Shown here: positions 34,780 to 44,075 of the stretch, in pieces | Position numbering within the stretch: the stretch's first letter is position 1 | Layout of the letters: each line of letters begins with the position of its first letter | Assembly: GCF_002953715.1 (NCBI RefSeq) | Contig: NZ_CP025014.1 | Coordinates: forward strand, 372,001 to 436,000 | Reading direction: 5' to 3' | DNA: 64,000 nucleotides | Source: Rhizobium leguminosarum | Lineage (GTDB): Bacteria; Pseudomonadota; Alphaproteobacteria; Rhizobiales; Rhizobiaceae | The notes under the pieces: model-generated | Told to the model about the DNA's origin: nothing | Seen by the model: only the letters and a program-made list of their open reading frames with translations | Database searches by the model: none | Made by a program: the position numbers and the translations under genes

Positions 34780-35364
34780 CTAGCTCAAATCATGCAGATC
34801 CCTGGTGATCGCCGGGCCGATCGAGAATTCGGAAAAGCGCACCGTCAGTCCGCTACGCTCCGGCGTGCAGGCGGTCGGTCCGACCTCGTAGCGCGTGGCT
34901 GCCGGGAAGGGGGCGAGCCGCAGCAGCGGCCAGAAACTCCCATCGCGCGAAGCCTGGATGCGCAGCGCGCCGTTTGCGAGGGTGACGCGGATGCGAAAAT
35001 CCTCCAATTCCTTGAAGGGTTGCGCCACGGACCAGTCGGACTGGCCGTCGGTGACGACGGTGCTGAGGAAGGCTTCGCCGTCGGTGAACTCGACGCCTGT
35101 TTTCACCCAGCGTGTCTCGTCGATGCGCACCATCAGTCCGGCCTGGTCGTAGAGCGTGCGGAATTCGCCTTTGACGCGGATCTGCGCCGTGAAGCCGTCG
35201 CCGGTGAGAAAGGCGAGGAAATGGCCGCTGTCGCGGGTGAAGCCATAATGGGTCTCCCGCCAGAAATCGGTTTTCTCGTCGGTCGTCAGGGTGAGACCGG
35301 CTTCGTTCGCCAGCCAGTCTGCCGGCTCGTTCAACCATTTGCCGTCGTTGAAATCGATGGTCAT
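34780..35364 (-). CDS. DUF1349 domain protein
   Basis: 194 residues, the usual size of this concanavalin-like beta-sandwich family: FWRETHYGFTRDSGHF, YDQAGLMVRIDETRWVKTGVEF and RVTLANGALRIQASRDG. No signal peptide is seen. The start at 35364 has a GGGAG site. It is divergent from ABC system 3 and may share regulation. The function is unknown; a carbohydrate-related role is often guessed for the fold. Confidence 0.85.
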   Translation of the reverse strand: MTIDFNDGKWLNEPADWLANEAGLTLTTDEKTDFWRETHYGFTRDSGHFLAFLTGDGFTAQIRVKGEFRTLYDQAGLMVRIDETRWVKTGVEFTDGEAFLSTVVTDGQSDWSVAQPFKELEDFRIRVTLANGALRIQASRDGSFWPLLRLAPFPAATRYEVGPTACTPERSGLTVRFSEFSIGPAITRDLHDLS

Positions 35365-35513
35365 CCTGTTCTCCCGTTCCGTTAAAGCCTTGCCACAGGG
35401 CGATCGCCTCACCTTGGCATAATGCCCGGCTGTCGTGCAGAGGGCGAGCCGCAGCCGAAGATGGTGTTTCTCCGGCGTCGCGCTACTCGTGAGGCATAAT
35501 CCGTCGCTCGTGC

Positions 35514-35573
35514 TTGACAGGATCGATCCATCTCCTATTCTGTTACAAAAAGATGAATTACATAATTGTGGAA
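35514..35573 (+). promoter_or_regulatory. Promoter and putative operator of ABC system 3
   Basis: TTGACA at 35514-35519, 16-base spacer, TATTCT at 35536-35541, then CATAATTGTGGAA at 35561-35573. Elements and spacings equal those before the amidohydrolase gene at 5159. The downstream element would lie just after the transcription start, a repressor-like position. Confidence 0.65.
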
Positions 35574-35591
35574 CTAAATGGGAGCCCTCAC

Positions 35592-37118
35592 ATGAAAACA
35601 TTGGTCGCATTCCTTCTCGGCACTGCGCTCGTCGCCCTGCCTTCGACGCTCCTTGCCCAGGAAAAGGGCGGCGTCATCAACGTCGCGACGATCGGCGAGC
35701 CACCGACGCTCGATCCGATGTCATCGACGGCCGATCTGGTCGGCATCGTCACGCAGCATATTTTCGAAACGCTCTATACCTTCGACAAGAGCTGGAACGT
35801 CACGCCGCTTCTGGCCGAAAGCCTGCCTGAGATCAGCGCCGACGGCAAAACCTATACGATCAAGCTCAGGACCGGCATCAAGTTCCACAACAATACCGAC
35901 ATGACCTCGGAAGATGTCGTCGCCTCGCTTGGCCGCTGGATGAAGATCGCCTCGCGCGGCAAGCAGGTGGCCGGTTTCATCGACAAGGTCACCGCCGTCG
36001 ATCCGGCAACCGTCACGATCACGCTGAAGCAGCCCTATGCGCCGCTGACCTCGTTGCTTGCCTTCAACAATTCGGCCGCGATCATCATCCCGTCCGAAAA
36101 GCAGGACGAGCCGATGAAGGAATTCATCGGCACCGGTCCCTACATGCTGAAGGAGCGCAAGGCCGACCAGTATATCCAGCTCGTCCGCTTCGACGGCTAT
36201 AAGTCACGCGAGGGCGACAGCAACGGTTATGGCGGCGCCCGTCATCAATATCTCGATGAAATCCGCTTCGTGCCGGTGCCCGACCCGAACACCCGCGTCG
36301 AGGCCGCCATTTCCGGCCAGTATGATTATGTCGACTCCATTCCGGTCGAATCCTACGATAAGCTGAAGGCCTCCACCGCCTCGCAGCCGATCATCCTGAA
36401 GCCCTTCGGCTATCCCGTCTTCGTCTTCAACACCGCCGATGGCGTCAACAAGAATGTCGAAGTCCGCAAAGCGGTTCGCCAGGCGCTCAGCATGGAGGAC
36501 ATGCTGGCGGCGGCGTTCGGCAGCAAGGATTTCTACGCGCTCGACGGCGCCATCTATCCGAAGACCTTTGCCTGGTCGACGGATGCCGGCGTTGAGGGCG
36601 CCTATAACGTCGCCGATCCGGAAGGGGCGGCGGCTGCCGCCAAGAAGGCCGGTTACAACGGCGAACCGATCCGCATTCTGACCAGCCGCCAGTACGAGTT
36701 TCACTACAAGATGGCGCAGGTCGCCGCCGAATATCTGAAGCTTGCCGGCTTCAACGTCGATATGCAGGTCGTGGACTGGGCGACGCTGACGCAGCGCCGC
36801 ACCGATCCGAAGCTCTGGGATATCTATATCACCCATAGTCCCTTCCTGCCGGAGCCTGCCCTGATCGGCTCGCTCTCGACCAGCTCGCCGGGCTGGTGGG
36901 ATACGCCGGCCCGCAAGGCCGCCGTCGATGCCTTCACCTCGGAAGTCGATCCGAAGAAGCGCGTGGCGCTCTGGGCCGATGTCCAGAAGGCGATCTATGC
37001 CGACGCCCCCTTCATGAAGATCGGCGACTTCAACGCCGTTTCGGCCGAGTCGACCAAGCTCGAAGGCGTCGATCCGGCTCCGTGGCCGTATTTCTGGAAT
37101 GCTTCGATCAAGAAATAA
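35592..37118 (+). CDS. ABC system 3: periplasmic solute-binding protein, SBP family 5
   Basis: 508 residues with signal peptide (MKTLVAFLLGTALVALPSTLLA, cleavage before QE). Family 5 motifs include GEPPTLDPMSSTADLVG, NNTDMTSEDVVASLGRW and VRKAVRQALSMEDML. It starts a plus-strand operon with two permeases, a RidA-like protein, a SelA-like enzyme and a fused ATPase. The ligand is unknown; enzymes in the operon suggest an amino-sugar acid, amino acid or N-acylated derivative. Confidence 0.92.
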   Translation: MKTLVAFLLGTALVALPSTLLAQEKGGVINVATIGEPPTLDPMSSTADLVGIVTQHIFETLYTFDKSWNVTPLLAESLPEISADGKTYTIKLRTGIKFHNNTDMTSEDVVASLGRWMKIASRGKQVAGFIDKVTAVDPATVTITLKQPYAPLTSLLAFNNSAAIIIPSEKQDEPMKEFIGTGPYMLKERKADQYIQLVRFDGYKSREGDSNGYGGARHQYLDEIRFVPVPDPNTRVEAAISGQYDYVDSIPVESYDKLKASTASQPIILKPFGYPVFVFNTADGVNKNVEVRKAVRQALSMEDMLAAAFGSKDFYALDGAIYPKTFAWSTDAGVEGAYNVADPEGAAAAAKKAGYNGEPIRILTSRQYEFHYKMAQVAAEYLKLAGFNVDMQVVDWATLTQRRTDPKLWDIYITHSPFLPEPALIGSLSTSSPGWWDTPARKAAVDAFTSEVDPKKRVALWADVQKAIYADAPFMKIGDFNAVSAESTKLEGVDPAPWPYFWNASIKK

Positions 37119-37129
37119 GCATCGTCACC

Positions 37130-37155
37130 GATACCGGCCCGCCGTGGCCGGTATC
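37130..37155 (+). promoter_or_regulatory. Stem-loop after the system 3 binding-protein gene
   Basis: Perfect 10-base arms GATACCGGCC/GGCCGGTATC around a 6-base loop, followed after a short gap by CTTCTTTTT. It resembles a leaky terminator between binding protein and permease genes. Confidence 0.6.
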
Positions 37156-37197
37156 GGGCTTCTTTTTCGCAGCGTCTGCAAAGGTTACCAGGCATTC

Positions 37198-38139
37198 ATG
37201 ATACGCTACATCCTCCAGCGCCTGTTCGGCATGATCGTCGTGATGTTTCTCGTCGTCACGATCGTCTTCGTCATCGTGCGCGTGACGCCGGGAGATCCGG
37301 CCGCCGTCATGCTCGGGCCGGATGCGACGCCGCAGGATATTGCCGACCTCAGGTCCCGGCTCGGCCTCGATCAGTCGCTCGGCCTGCAATATGTCTATTA
37401 TATCGGCCAACTGCTGAAGGGCGATCTCGGCCAGTCGATCTTCCTCAACATGCCTGTCACTTCGGCCTTGCTCGACCGTGCCGAGCCGACCTTTTTCCTG
37501 ACGCTGTTCTCGCTGGCTATCGCCAGCATCATCGCCTTGCCGATCGGCATTTATGCCGCCTATCGGCGCGGCTCCTTCGTCGACCAGGCGGCAACGACGC
37601 TGGCGATGTTTGCCGCCAGCATTCCAAGCTTCTGGCTCGGCCTGATCCTGATGCAGTTCTTCGCTGTCAGGCTCAACCTCTTCCCGGTCTCAGGTTATGG
37701 CGGCCCCGGCTCGACCTTTTTCGAGCGCATGTATCACCTGACGCTGCCCGCCTTTGCGCTCGGCATCGTCTCCTCGGCGCTGATCCTGCGCTTCACCCGC
37801 GCGTCGATGCTTGATGTGCTCGGCGACGATTATATCCGCACGGCCCGCGCCAAGGGGCTGATCGAGCGCCGGGTCATTCTCAAACACGCGCTGAAGAATG
37901 CGCTGATCCCGATCCTGACGGTGATCGGCCTGACGGCAGCGGTGCTGATATCTGGCGCCGTCGTCACCGAGACCGTCTTCGGCCTGCCGGGTGTCGGCAA
38001 TCTCGTCGTCTCGGCGGTGCTGCGCCGCGACTATCCCGTCATTCAGGGGGCGCTGCTCGTCATCGCCGCCCTCTACGTGCTGATCAATTTTGCGATCGAC
38101 ATGCTCTATCTGCTGATCGATCCGAGGGTGCGCTACTGA
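37198..38139 (+). CDS. ABC system 3: permease, DppB/OppB-like
   Basis: 313 residues. It shows the first helix MIRYILQRLFGMIVVMFLVV, the block VRVTPGDPAAVML typical of DppB, and the coupling loop ARAKGLIERRVILKHALKNA, ending LLIDPRVRY. The start ATG lies 80 bases after the binding-protein gene, beyond the hairpin. Confidence 0.92.
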   Translation: MIRYILQRLFGMIVVMFLVVTIVFVIVRVTPGDPAAVMLGPDATPQDIADLRSRLGLDQSLGLQYVYYIGQLLKGDLGQSIFLNMPVTSALLDRAEPTFFLTLFSLAIASIIALPIGIYAAYRRGSFVDQAATTLAMFAASIPSFWLGLILMQFFAVRLNLFPVSGYGGPGSTFFERMYHLTLPAFALGIVSSALILRFTRASMLDVLGDDYIRTARAKGLIERRVILKHALKNALIPILTVIGLTAAVLISGAVVTETVFGLPGVGNLVVSAVLRRDYPVIQGALLVIAALYVLINFAIDMLYLLIDPRVRY

Positions 38140-39008
38140 TGGCCGATATCGCAATCAAGTCAGTCGAAGGCGAGGGCAGCAAATTCACCAGGCGCTTGCT
38201 GAAGCGCAAGACGGTCGCCTTCGGCCTGCTGATCCTGACGATCTTCGTGCTTCTGGCAGTCTTCGCGCCTGTTGTCGCACCCTATTCGCCGTCGAAGCTT
38301 TCCATCGTCAACCGGCTGAAGCCGCCGAGCGGCATGTTCTTCTTCGGCACCGACGAGTTCGGCCGCGACGTCTTTTCGCGCACGATCTTCGCCGGCCGCC
38401 TGTCGCTGCTGGTCGGTGTTGCGGTCGTGACTCTGTCAGCCGTGATCGGTGTGACGCTTGGCCTGCTTGCCGGCTTCTTCCAGAAGCTCGATACGCCGAT
38501 CGCCCGATTGATCGATGCGATGATGGCGTTTCCGGATATTCTGCTGGCGATCGCGCTCGTCGCAGCCCTCGGCCCGTCGCTGACCACGGTCATCATCGCG
38601 CTGTCGATCGTCTATGCGCCGCGCCTTGCCCGCATCGTCCGCGCTTCGACGCTGGTCATTCGTGAGCTGCCCTATGTCGAGGCGGCAAGGGCGCTCGGCA
38701 TCTCGACCTTCCATATCATGACGCGGCATGTGCTGCGCAATCTGCTGTCGCCGATCCTGGTGCAGGCGACCTTCCTTTTCGCCAGCGCGATGCTTGCCGA
38801 AGCCGGCCTGTCTTTCCTCGGCCTCGGCGTCAGCCCCGAAATCCCGACCTGGGGAACGATGATCGCCGCCGGCCGCCAGTATATCGGCCAGGCCGACTGG
38901 ATGACGCTGTTTCCAGGCGTCGCCATCATCCTCTCCGTGCTGTCGCTGCAGATGGTCGGCGACGGCCTCAGGGACATGCTCGATCCCAGACTTCGCAAGG
39001 ATCTTTAA
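38139..39008 (+). CDS. ABC system 3: permease, DppC/OppC-like
   Basis: 289 residues. The DppC block FFGTDEFGRDVFSRTIFAGR follows the first helix, and the loop AARALGISTFHIMTRHVLRN matches the ATPase-contact EAA region. Start and preceding stop share one base (TGATG). A GCCGAC/GTCGGC hairpin at 39012-39028 follows the gene. Confidence 0.92.
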   Translation: MADIAIKSVEGEGSKFTRRLLKRKTVAFGLLILTIFVLLAVFAPVVAPYSPSKLSIVNRLKPPSGMFFFGTDEFGRDVFSRTIFAGRLSLLVGVAVVTLSAVIGVTLGLLAGFFQKLDTPIARLIDAMMAFPDILLAIALVAALGPSLTTVIIALSIVYAPRLARIVRASTLVIRELPYVEAARALGISTFHIMTRHVLRNLLSPILVQATFLFASAMLAEAGLSFLGLGVSPEIPTWGTMIAAGRQYIGQADWMTLFPGVAIILSVLSLQMVGDGLRDMLDPRLRKDL

Positions 39009-39072
39009 TCTGCCGACCAAGCGTCGGCCCAATCCAATTCGCCCAATCGAAAATTGCATGACAGGAGTTTGC

Positions 39073-39570
39073 GTGAATCAGTTTCCTACCGCCGCCGGCA
39101 AGGTCGAGAACTCGCCTTACGAACGGCTTGCCGCCCTCGGTATTGCGCTTCCGCCGCCGCCGCCGCCGATCGCCAATTTCGTGACGCATGTAATCGAAGG
39201 CAATATGCTCTACCTCTCCGGCCAGGGACCGCGCGAGGCCGACGGTTTCATGCATGCCGGCAAGGTCGGCGCCGGCATCAGTGTCGAGGAGGCCTACGGC
39301 CATGCGCGGCTGACCGGCATCAACCTGCTTGCCGTCATGCAGGATGCGCTCGGTGATCTCACCCGGGTCAAGCGCGTGGTGAAACTGCTCGGCATGGTCA
39401 ATGCCGTGCCTGAGTTCGAGGATCATCCGAGCGTCATCAACGGCTGCTCGGATCTGCTGATCGCAGTCTTCGGGACGGCTGGCGAACATGCCCGCTCGGC
39501 GGTCGGCTTCGGCTCGCTGCCCGGTAACATCACCGTCGAGATCGAGGCGATCGTCGCCTTGCACGGCTGA
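39073..39570 (+). CDS. RidA/YjgF-family enamine/imine deaminase-like protein
   Basis: 165 residues from a GTG with AGGAG 7 bases upstream; an ATG at 39058 is in frame but overlaps that site. YjgF-type features are LYLSGQGPRE, INLLAVMQDALGDLTRVKRVVKLLGMV and the ending HARSAVGFGSLPGNITVEIEAIVAL, with the conserved Arg of the active site. RidA proteins hydrolyse reactive enamines made by PLP lyases, and a PLP enzyme gene comes next. It has a run of six prolines after residue 26. Confidence 0.85.
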   Translation: MNQFPTAAGKVENSPYERLAALGIALPPPPPPIANFVTHVIEGNMLYLSGQGPREADGFMHAGKVGAGISVEEAYGHARLTGINLLAVMQDALGDLTRVKRVVKLLGMVNAVPEFEDHPSVINGCSDLLIAVFGTAGEHARSAVGFGSLPGNITVEIEAIVALHG

Positions 39571-39638
39571 CGGGAGCTCGACACGCTTGATCGACCGCCC
39601 CATGTTTCGTTTTTCGACCCAGAATCCTGGAGATCTCC

Positions 39639-40835
39639 ATGTCCACTGATATCCGCCCGTCGTTTGGCCTTCGCCCTGTCATCAATGTATCGGGCACGAT
39701 GACCAGCCTCGGCGCCTCGATCGTCGTTCCCGAAGCGATCGAGGCGATGGCATCGATCCTGCCGCACTTCGTCGAGATCAACGATCTGCAGCGCAAGGCA
39801 AGCGGCATCATCGCCCGGCTGACCGGCGGCGAAGCGGGCTTCGTCACCGCCTCCTGCTCGGCCGGCATTTCGCTGGCTGTTGCTGGCGCGATCACCGGCA
39901 ATAATCTGCTGGCGATCGAGAGGCTGCCGGATGTCGTGCCGGAGAAGAACGAAGTGCTGGTGCAGATGGGCCATGTCGTCAGTTACGGCGCTCCGGTCGA
40001 CCAGGCGATCCGGCTTGCCGGCGGCAAGGTCGTGCTTGTGGGGCAGGCGACCTCGACGCATCGCTTCCACATGGAAAACGCCATCACCGACAAAACCGCA
40101 GCCGCCGTCTATGTCGTCTCCCACCATGTCGTCGATTACGGCCTATTGAACCTCAAGGAATTCGTCGAGATCGCCCATGCCAAGGGCGTGCCCGTCATCG
40201 TCGATGCGGCTTCGGAATATGATCTCAGGATTTTCCTGGAGCAGGGGGCCGATATCGCCCTTTACTCCGGCCACAAATTCCTCGGCGGCCCGACTTCGGG
40301 CATCGTTGCCGGCAGGAAGGAGCTGGTGCGTCATGCCTTCCTGCAGAATATGGGCATCGGCCGCGGCATGAAGGTCGGCAAGGAGAGCATCTTTGGCGTC
40401 ATGGCAGCACTCGAAGCCTGGGAAAACCGCGACCATGCCGGCATCCGGGAACGCGAGACCAGCTATCTCAACCTGTGGAAGCGGACACTCGACGGTCGCC
40501 CTGGCCTCACCGCACTGATCGAGCCTGACCCGACCAACAATCCGCTCGATCGGCTGCGCCTGATCGTCGATCCCGAGCAAGCCCATATCACCGCCTGGGA
40601 TCTGGCCGATGCGCTTGCCAAGGGTAGCCCGCCGATCATCGTGCGCGACCATGAGGTGGAGCACCGCTATTTCTACCTCGACCCGTGCAACCTGCATCCG
40701 GGTGAGGAGAAGATTGTCGCCGAGCGCCTGGCGCAGGAACTCGACAGGGCGCGCGCCTCCAACGAGATCATCGCAACGCCGATCGAGAACCGCAGCAGGC
40801 ACCGCTTCGACGGTGCGCTGCGCTGGCCGGATTGA
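39639..40835 (+). CDS. SelA-like PLP-dependent enzyme (possible ammonia-lyase)
   Basis: 398 residues of the aminotransferase class V/SelA-like fold. The PLP lysine is K213 in YSGHKFLGGPTSGI, preceded by VDAASE. It resembles the D-glucosaminate-6-phosphate ammonia-lyase (DgaE) group more than true selenocysteine synthase. It is inside ABC system 3 and follows a RidA-like gene. In other bacteria similar enzymes neighbour COG3964 amidohydrolases, and one with a matching promoter lies at 5159 here. Exact reaction unknown. Confidence 0.8.
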   Translation: MSTDIRPSFGLRPVINVSGTMTSLGASIVVPEAIEAMASILPHFVEINDLQRKASGIIARLTGGEAGFVTASCSAGISLAVAGAITGNNLLAIERLPDVVPEKNEVLVQMGHVVSYGAPVDQAIRLAGGKVVLVGQATSTHRFHMENAITDKTAAAVYVVSHHVVDYGLLNLKEFVEIAHAKGVPVIVDAASEYDLRIFLEQGADIALYSGHKFLGGPTSGIVAGRKELVRHAFLQNMGIGRGMKVGKESIFGVMAALEAWENRDHAGIRERETSYLNLWKRTLDGRPGLTALIEPDPTNNPLDRLRLIVDPEQAHITAWDLADALAKGSPPIIVRDHEVEHRYFYLDPCNLHPGEEKIVAERLAQELDRARASNEIIATPIENRSRHRFDGALRWPD

Positions 40836-40870
40836 TCCGTCGCCGCTCATCTGCCGCAAGAGGAATCACC

Positions 40871-42706
40871 ATGGCCAGTGCCCAAGCGCAACCGATTGAG
40901 ACAACCAGCGCCGTTCTTTCCGTCGAAAGGCTGACGACATCCTTCCTGGTGGACGGCGTCTGGAAGCCGGTCGTGCGCGATGTTTCCTTCACGGTGGCGC
41001 CAGCCGAGACGGTGGCGATCGTCGGCGAATCCGGCTCGGGCAAGAGCGTCACCTCGCTCTCGATCATGCGGCTGCTGCAGGCGGACACCAGCCGCGTCGA
41101 GGGCCGCGTCATGCTCGGTGGACGCGACCTCCTGGCATTGCCGGAAAATGCCATGCGGCAGGTGCGCGGCAACGAGGTGGCGATGATCTTCCAGGAGCCG
41201 ATGACATCGCTCAATCCGCTCTTCACCATCGGCGACCAGATTTCCGAAGCGCTGCTCTGCCATTCCGATATGAGCAGGGCCGATGCCAAAGCCGAGACGA
41301 TAAGGCTGCTGGAAAAGGTCCGCATTCCCTCGGCCGCCTCGCGCTTCGGCGAATATCCGCATCGTTTCTCCGGCGGCATGCGCCAGCGGGTGATGATCGC
41401 CATGGCACTCGCCAGCCGGCCGAAACTGTTGATTGCCGACGAGCCGACAACGGCGCTCGACGTGACGATCCAGGGCCAGATCCTCGATCTCATCAAGATG
41501 CTGCAGGATGAGGAGGGGACCTCGGTTCTGTTCATCACTCATGACATGGGTGTCGTTGCCGAGATCGCCGACCGGACGGTGGTGATGTATCGCGGCGAAC
41601 AGGTGGAAAGCGGCGCCACCGCCGATATTTTCCACCGCGGCAAACACCCCTATACCAGAGCCTTGCTTTCCGCTGTGCCGGTGCTCGGCTCGATGCAGGG
41701 CCGGCAAAGGCCGCTGCGCTTCCCCGTGGTCAATACCGCAACGGGGGAATCGGACATTCCTGCCGAGGTCGCCGATACGGTGGCGGCGACGCCAGTCCTG
41801 CAGGTGAAGAACCTCACCAAGCGCTTCGACATTCATTCCGGTCTGTTCGGCCGGCTGACCAGCCGGGTGCATGCCGTCGAAAACGTCTCCTTCGATCTTC
41901 ACGCCGGCGAGACGCTGTCGCTCGTCGGCGAATCCGGCTGCGGCAAGTCGACGACCGGCCGCGCCATCATGCGCCTGATCGAGCCGCAGGCCGGTTCCGT
42001 TCTCGTCGAGGGCAGGGAGGTGCTCGGCCTCGACAGGAAGGATCTGCGCGAGATGCGCAAATCCGTACAGATGATCTTCCAGGATCCCTTTGCCAGCCTC
42101 AATCCACGCATGACGGTCGGCGCAGCGATTGCCGAACCCTATCTCGAGCACAGGATGGGCAATTCGAAACAGGCAAAGGACGTCGTCGCCGACCTGCTGG
42201 TAAAGGTCGGCCTGTCGGCGGATATGGCCGCGCGCTATCCGCATGAATTTTCCGGCGGCCAGCGCCAGCGCATCTGCATCGCCCGCGCGCTCGCCTTGCA
42301 GCCGAAGGTCATCGTCGCCGACGAAAGCGTCTCGGCGCTCGACGTCTCGATCAAGGCGCAAGTCATCAACCTGATGCTGGACCTGCAGCAGAGCCTCAAC
42401 CTCGCTTTCCTGTTCATCTCGCACGACATGGCGGTCGTCGAGCGCGTGAGCCATCGTGTAGCGGTGATGTATCTCGGCGAGATCGTCGAGATCGGCCCAC
42501 GGGCCGCCGTCTTCGAAAATCCGCAGCACCCTTATACGAAGAAACTCATTGCTGCAGTGCCCGTGCCCGATCCGGACCGTCGCCACGAAAAGCGGATGGT
42601 GGCAAACGACGAGATCAAGAGCCCTATGCGTGCCGTCGACTATCAGCCCGCGAGCACTTCCTATCGCGAAGTCGGGCCGGGCCATCTGGTGATGGCCGAT
42701 CGGTAG
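40871..42706 (+). CDS. ABC system 3: fused double ATPase, OppD-OppF type
   Basis: 611 residues with two nucleotide-binding domains, about 15-265 and 310-565. The first has GESGSGKS, FSGGMRQR and LLIADEPTTALD; the second has GESGCGKST, FSGGQRQR and VIVADESVSALD. A C-terminal tail of about 40 residues after the second domain is unusual. AGGAA precedes the ATG. Last gene of the system 3 operon. Confidence 0.92.
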   Translation: MASAQAQPIETTSAVLSVERLTTSFLVDGVWKPVVRDVSFTVAPAETVAIVGESGSGKSVTSLSIMRLLQADTSRVEGRVMLGGRDLLALPENAMRQVRGNEVAMIFQEPMTSLNPLFTIGDQISEALLCHSDMSRADAKAETIRLLEKVRIPSAASRFGEYPHRFSGGMRQRVMIAMALASRPKLLIADEPTTALDVTIQGQILDLIKMLQDEEGTSVLFITHDMGVVAEIADRTVVMYRGEQVESGATADIFHRGKHPYTRALLSAVPVLGSMQGRQRPLRFPVVNTATGESDIPAEVADTVAATPVLQVKNLTKRFDIHSGLFGRLTSRVHAVENVSFDLHAGETLSLVGESGCGKSTTGRAIMRLIEPQAGSVLVEGREVLGLDRKDLREMRKSVQMIFQDPFASLNPRMTVGAAIAEPYLEHRMGNSKQAKDVVADLLVKVGLSADMAARYPHEFSGGQRQRICIARALALQPKVIVADESVSALDVSIKAQVINLMLDLQQSLNLAFLFISHDMAVVERVSHRVAVMYLGEIVEIGPRAAVFENPQHPYTKKLIAAVPVPDPDRRHEKRMVANDEIKSPMRAVDYQPASTSYREVGPGHLVMADR

Positions 42707-42737
42707 ACCTGCCATCGCATTTCGGATTTGGCCGGCA

Positions 42738-43952
42738 CTATTCCATCGCCAGGATCATGTTGCGCACGACGGGGTAGATTTCTCCCTCCCAGCGGCGGCC
42801 GTTGAAGACGCCGTAATGCCCGACATTGGCCTGAAGATGATGGCGCTTCAGATGCGGGCGCAGCGCCCGACAGAGATCGTGCGCGGCGGAGGTCTGGCCG
42901 AGCGCGCAGATATCGTCGCGCCCACCCTCGACGGTCAAAAGCGCGGTGTTGCGGATCTGGCCCGGGTCGACCTTGCGGCCATGGTGGGTCAAGTCGCCGG
43001 TTGCGAGTTCTGCTTTCTGGAAGACGCGTTCGATGGTCTCGATGTAGAATTCCTCGGTGAGGTCGAGCACGGCGAAATATTCGTCATAGAAATTCTTGAT
43101 CTTGCCGGCCTCGGCGGTCTCGCCCTTCGACAGATGGTCGAAGAGCTTGCGATGAGCGTCCTGGTGGCGCTCCATGTTCATCGACATGAAGGCGACGAGC
43201 TGGAGAAAGCCGGGATAGACGCGCCGTCCGGCGCCCCGATAGCGCCAGGGAACAGCTGCGATCAACGAATTCTCGAACCAGGCGAGCGACTTCGACACGG
43301 CAAGCTCGTTGACCTTCGTCGGGCTTTCGCGCGGGTCGATCGGCCCGGCCATCAGCGTCATGGTCCGCGGGGTGGCGGGATGCCGCTCTTCCGACATCAC
43401 GGCAACAGCGGCCAGCGCCTGTACGCAGGGCTGGCAGACGGCAAGGATATGAGCACCGGGGCCGATCTCCTCCAGGAAATGCATGATGTAATCGACATAG
43501 TCGTCCATGCCGAAGCGTCCGGCCGACAGCGGCACGTCGCGGGCGTTCGCCCAGTCGGTGATATAGACGTCGTGATCGCGCAGCAGGGTCTGCACCGTGC
43601 CGCGCAGGAGTGTTGCGAAATGGCCGGACAGCGGGGCGACGACCAGCACCCGCGGCCGCTTTGCATCGGTGTCGGTTGCAAAGCGCAGCAGTGTGCCGAA
43701 GGGCATGTCGAGTACGGCCTCGACGGTGACCGGCACCACGCGATTGCCGATCATGACCGAGTCTATGGCGAAATCCGGACGTTGGTGGGTGATCTCGAAG
43801 CGTGAGATCATCTCCAGCGCGGCGGCGAAGTGCCGTCCCATTTCGCTGCCGGATCCCCAGAGCGCTGTCGCGGAGAAGATTTGCAAGCGCCGCGCCAGAT
43901 CGCGGAGCGGCGCGATGAGATCATCCTGGAACTGATAGGCCTGGTAGAGCAT
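42738..43952 (-). CDS. phaZ: Intracellular polyhydroxyalkanoate depolymerase
   Basis: 404 residues, the usual size. The nucleophile box is AVCQPCVQAL, with C173 replacing the Ser of ordinary lipase boxes, as in intracellular PHB depolymerases such as Ralstonia PhaZa1. The N-terminus MLYQAYQFQDDLIAPLR and the C-terminal NVGHYGVFNGRRW, with the catalytic His, are typical. It mobilises stored poly-3-hydroxybutyrate. GGGAG precedes the start. It converges with ABC system 3 with only 31 bases between. Confidence 0.93.
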   Translation of the reverse strand: MLYQAYQFQDDLIAPLRDLARRLQIFSATALWGSGSEMGRHFAAALEMISRFEITHQRPDFAIDSVMIGNRVVPVTVEAVLDMPFGTLLRFATDTDAKRPRVLVVAPLSGHFATLLRGTVQTLLRDHDVYITDWANARDVPLSAGRFGMDDYVDYIMHFLEEIGPGAHILAVCQPCVQALAAVAVMSEERHPATPRTMTLMAGPIDPRESPTKVNELAVSKSLAWFENSLIAAVPWRYRGAGRRVYPGFLQLVAFMSMNMERHQDAHRKLFDHLSKGETAEAGKIKNFYDEYFAVLDLTEEFYIETIERVFQKAELATGDLTHHGRKVDPGQIRNTALLTVEGGRDDICALGQTSAAHDLCRALRPHLKRHHLQANVGHYGVFNGRRWEGEIYPVVRNMILAME

Positions 43953-43966
43953 GGCCGAAATCTCCC

Positions 43967-43992
43967 GCACTGCCGCATCGATGCGGCGGTGC
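43967..43992. promoter_or_regulatory. Palindrome between phaZ and the GST gene
   Basis: GCCGCATCGATGCGGC, a perfect 16-base palindrome at 43972-43987, extended by GCAC/GTGC. It lies just upstream of the phaZ ribosome-binding site in the divergent promoter region and may be an operator. Confidence 0.4.
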
Positions 43993-44075
43993 AAAAAATG
44001 CTAGTGGAATATGTCCTGCCATGCGAGAAGATTATCGAGGAAGAAGCAACATTGTCCGGCAAGGATACGAGCGCG

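Noticed and set aside
37130..37155. End-of-operon terminator after the system 3 binding protein
   Set aside because: The permease and ATPase genes that complete the transporter follow directly and have no promoter of their own that I could see; a stabilising or leaky hairpin is more likely.
39639..40835. Selenocysteine synthase SelA
   Set aside because: Only the fold and the PLP lysine context are shared; length, context in an ABC operon and absence of selB or selD nearby argue for the SelA-like lyase group.
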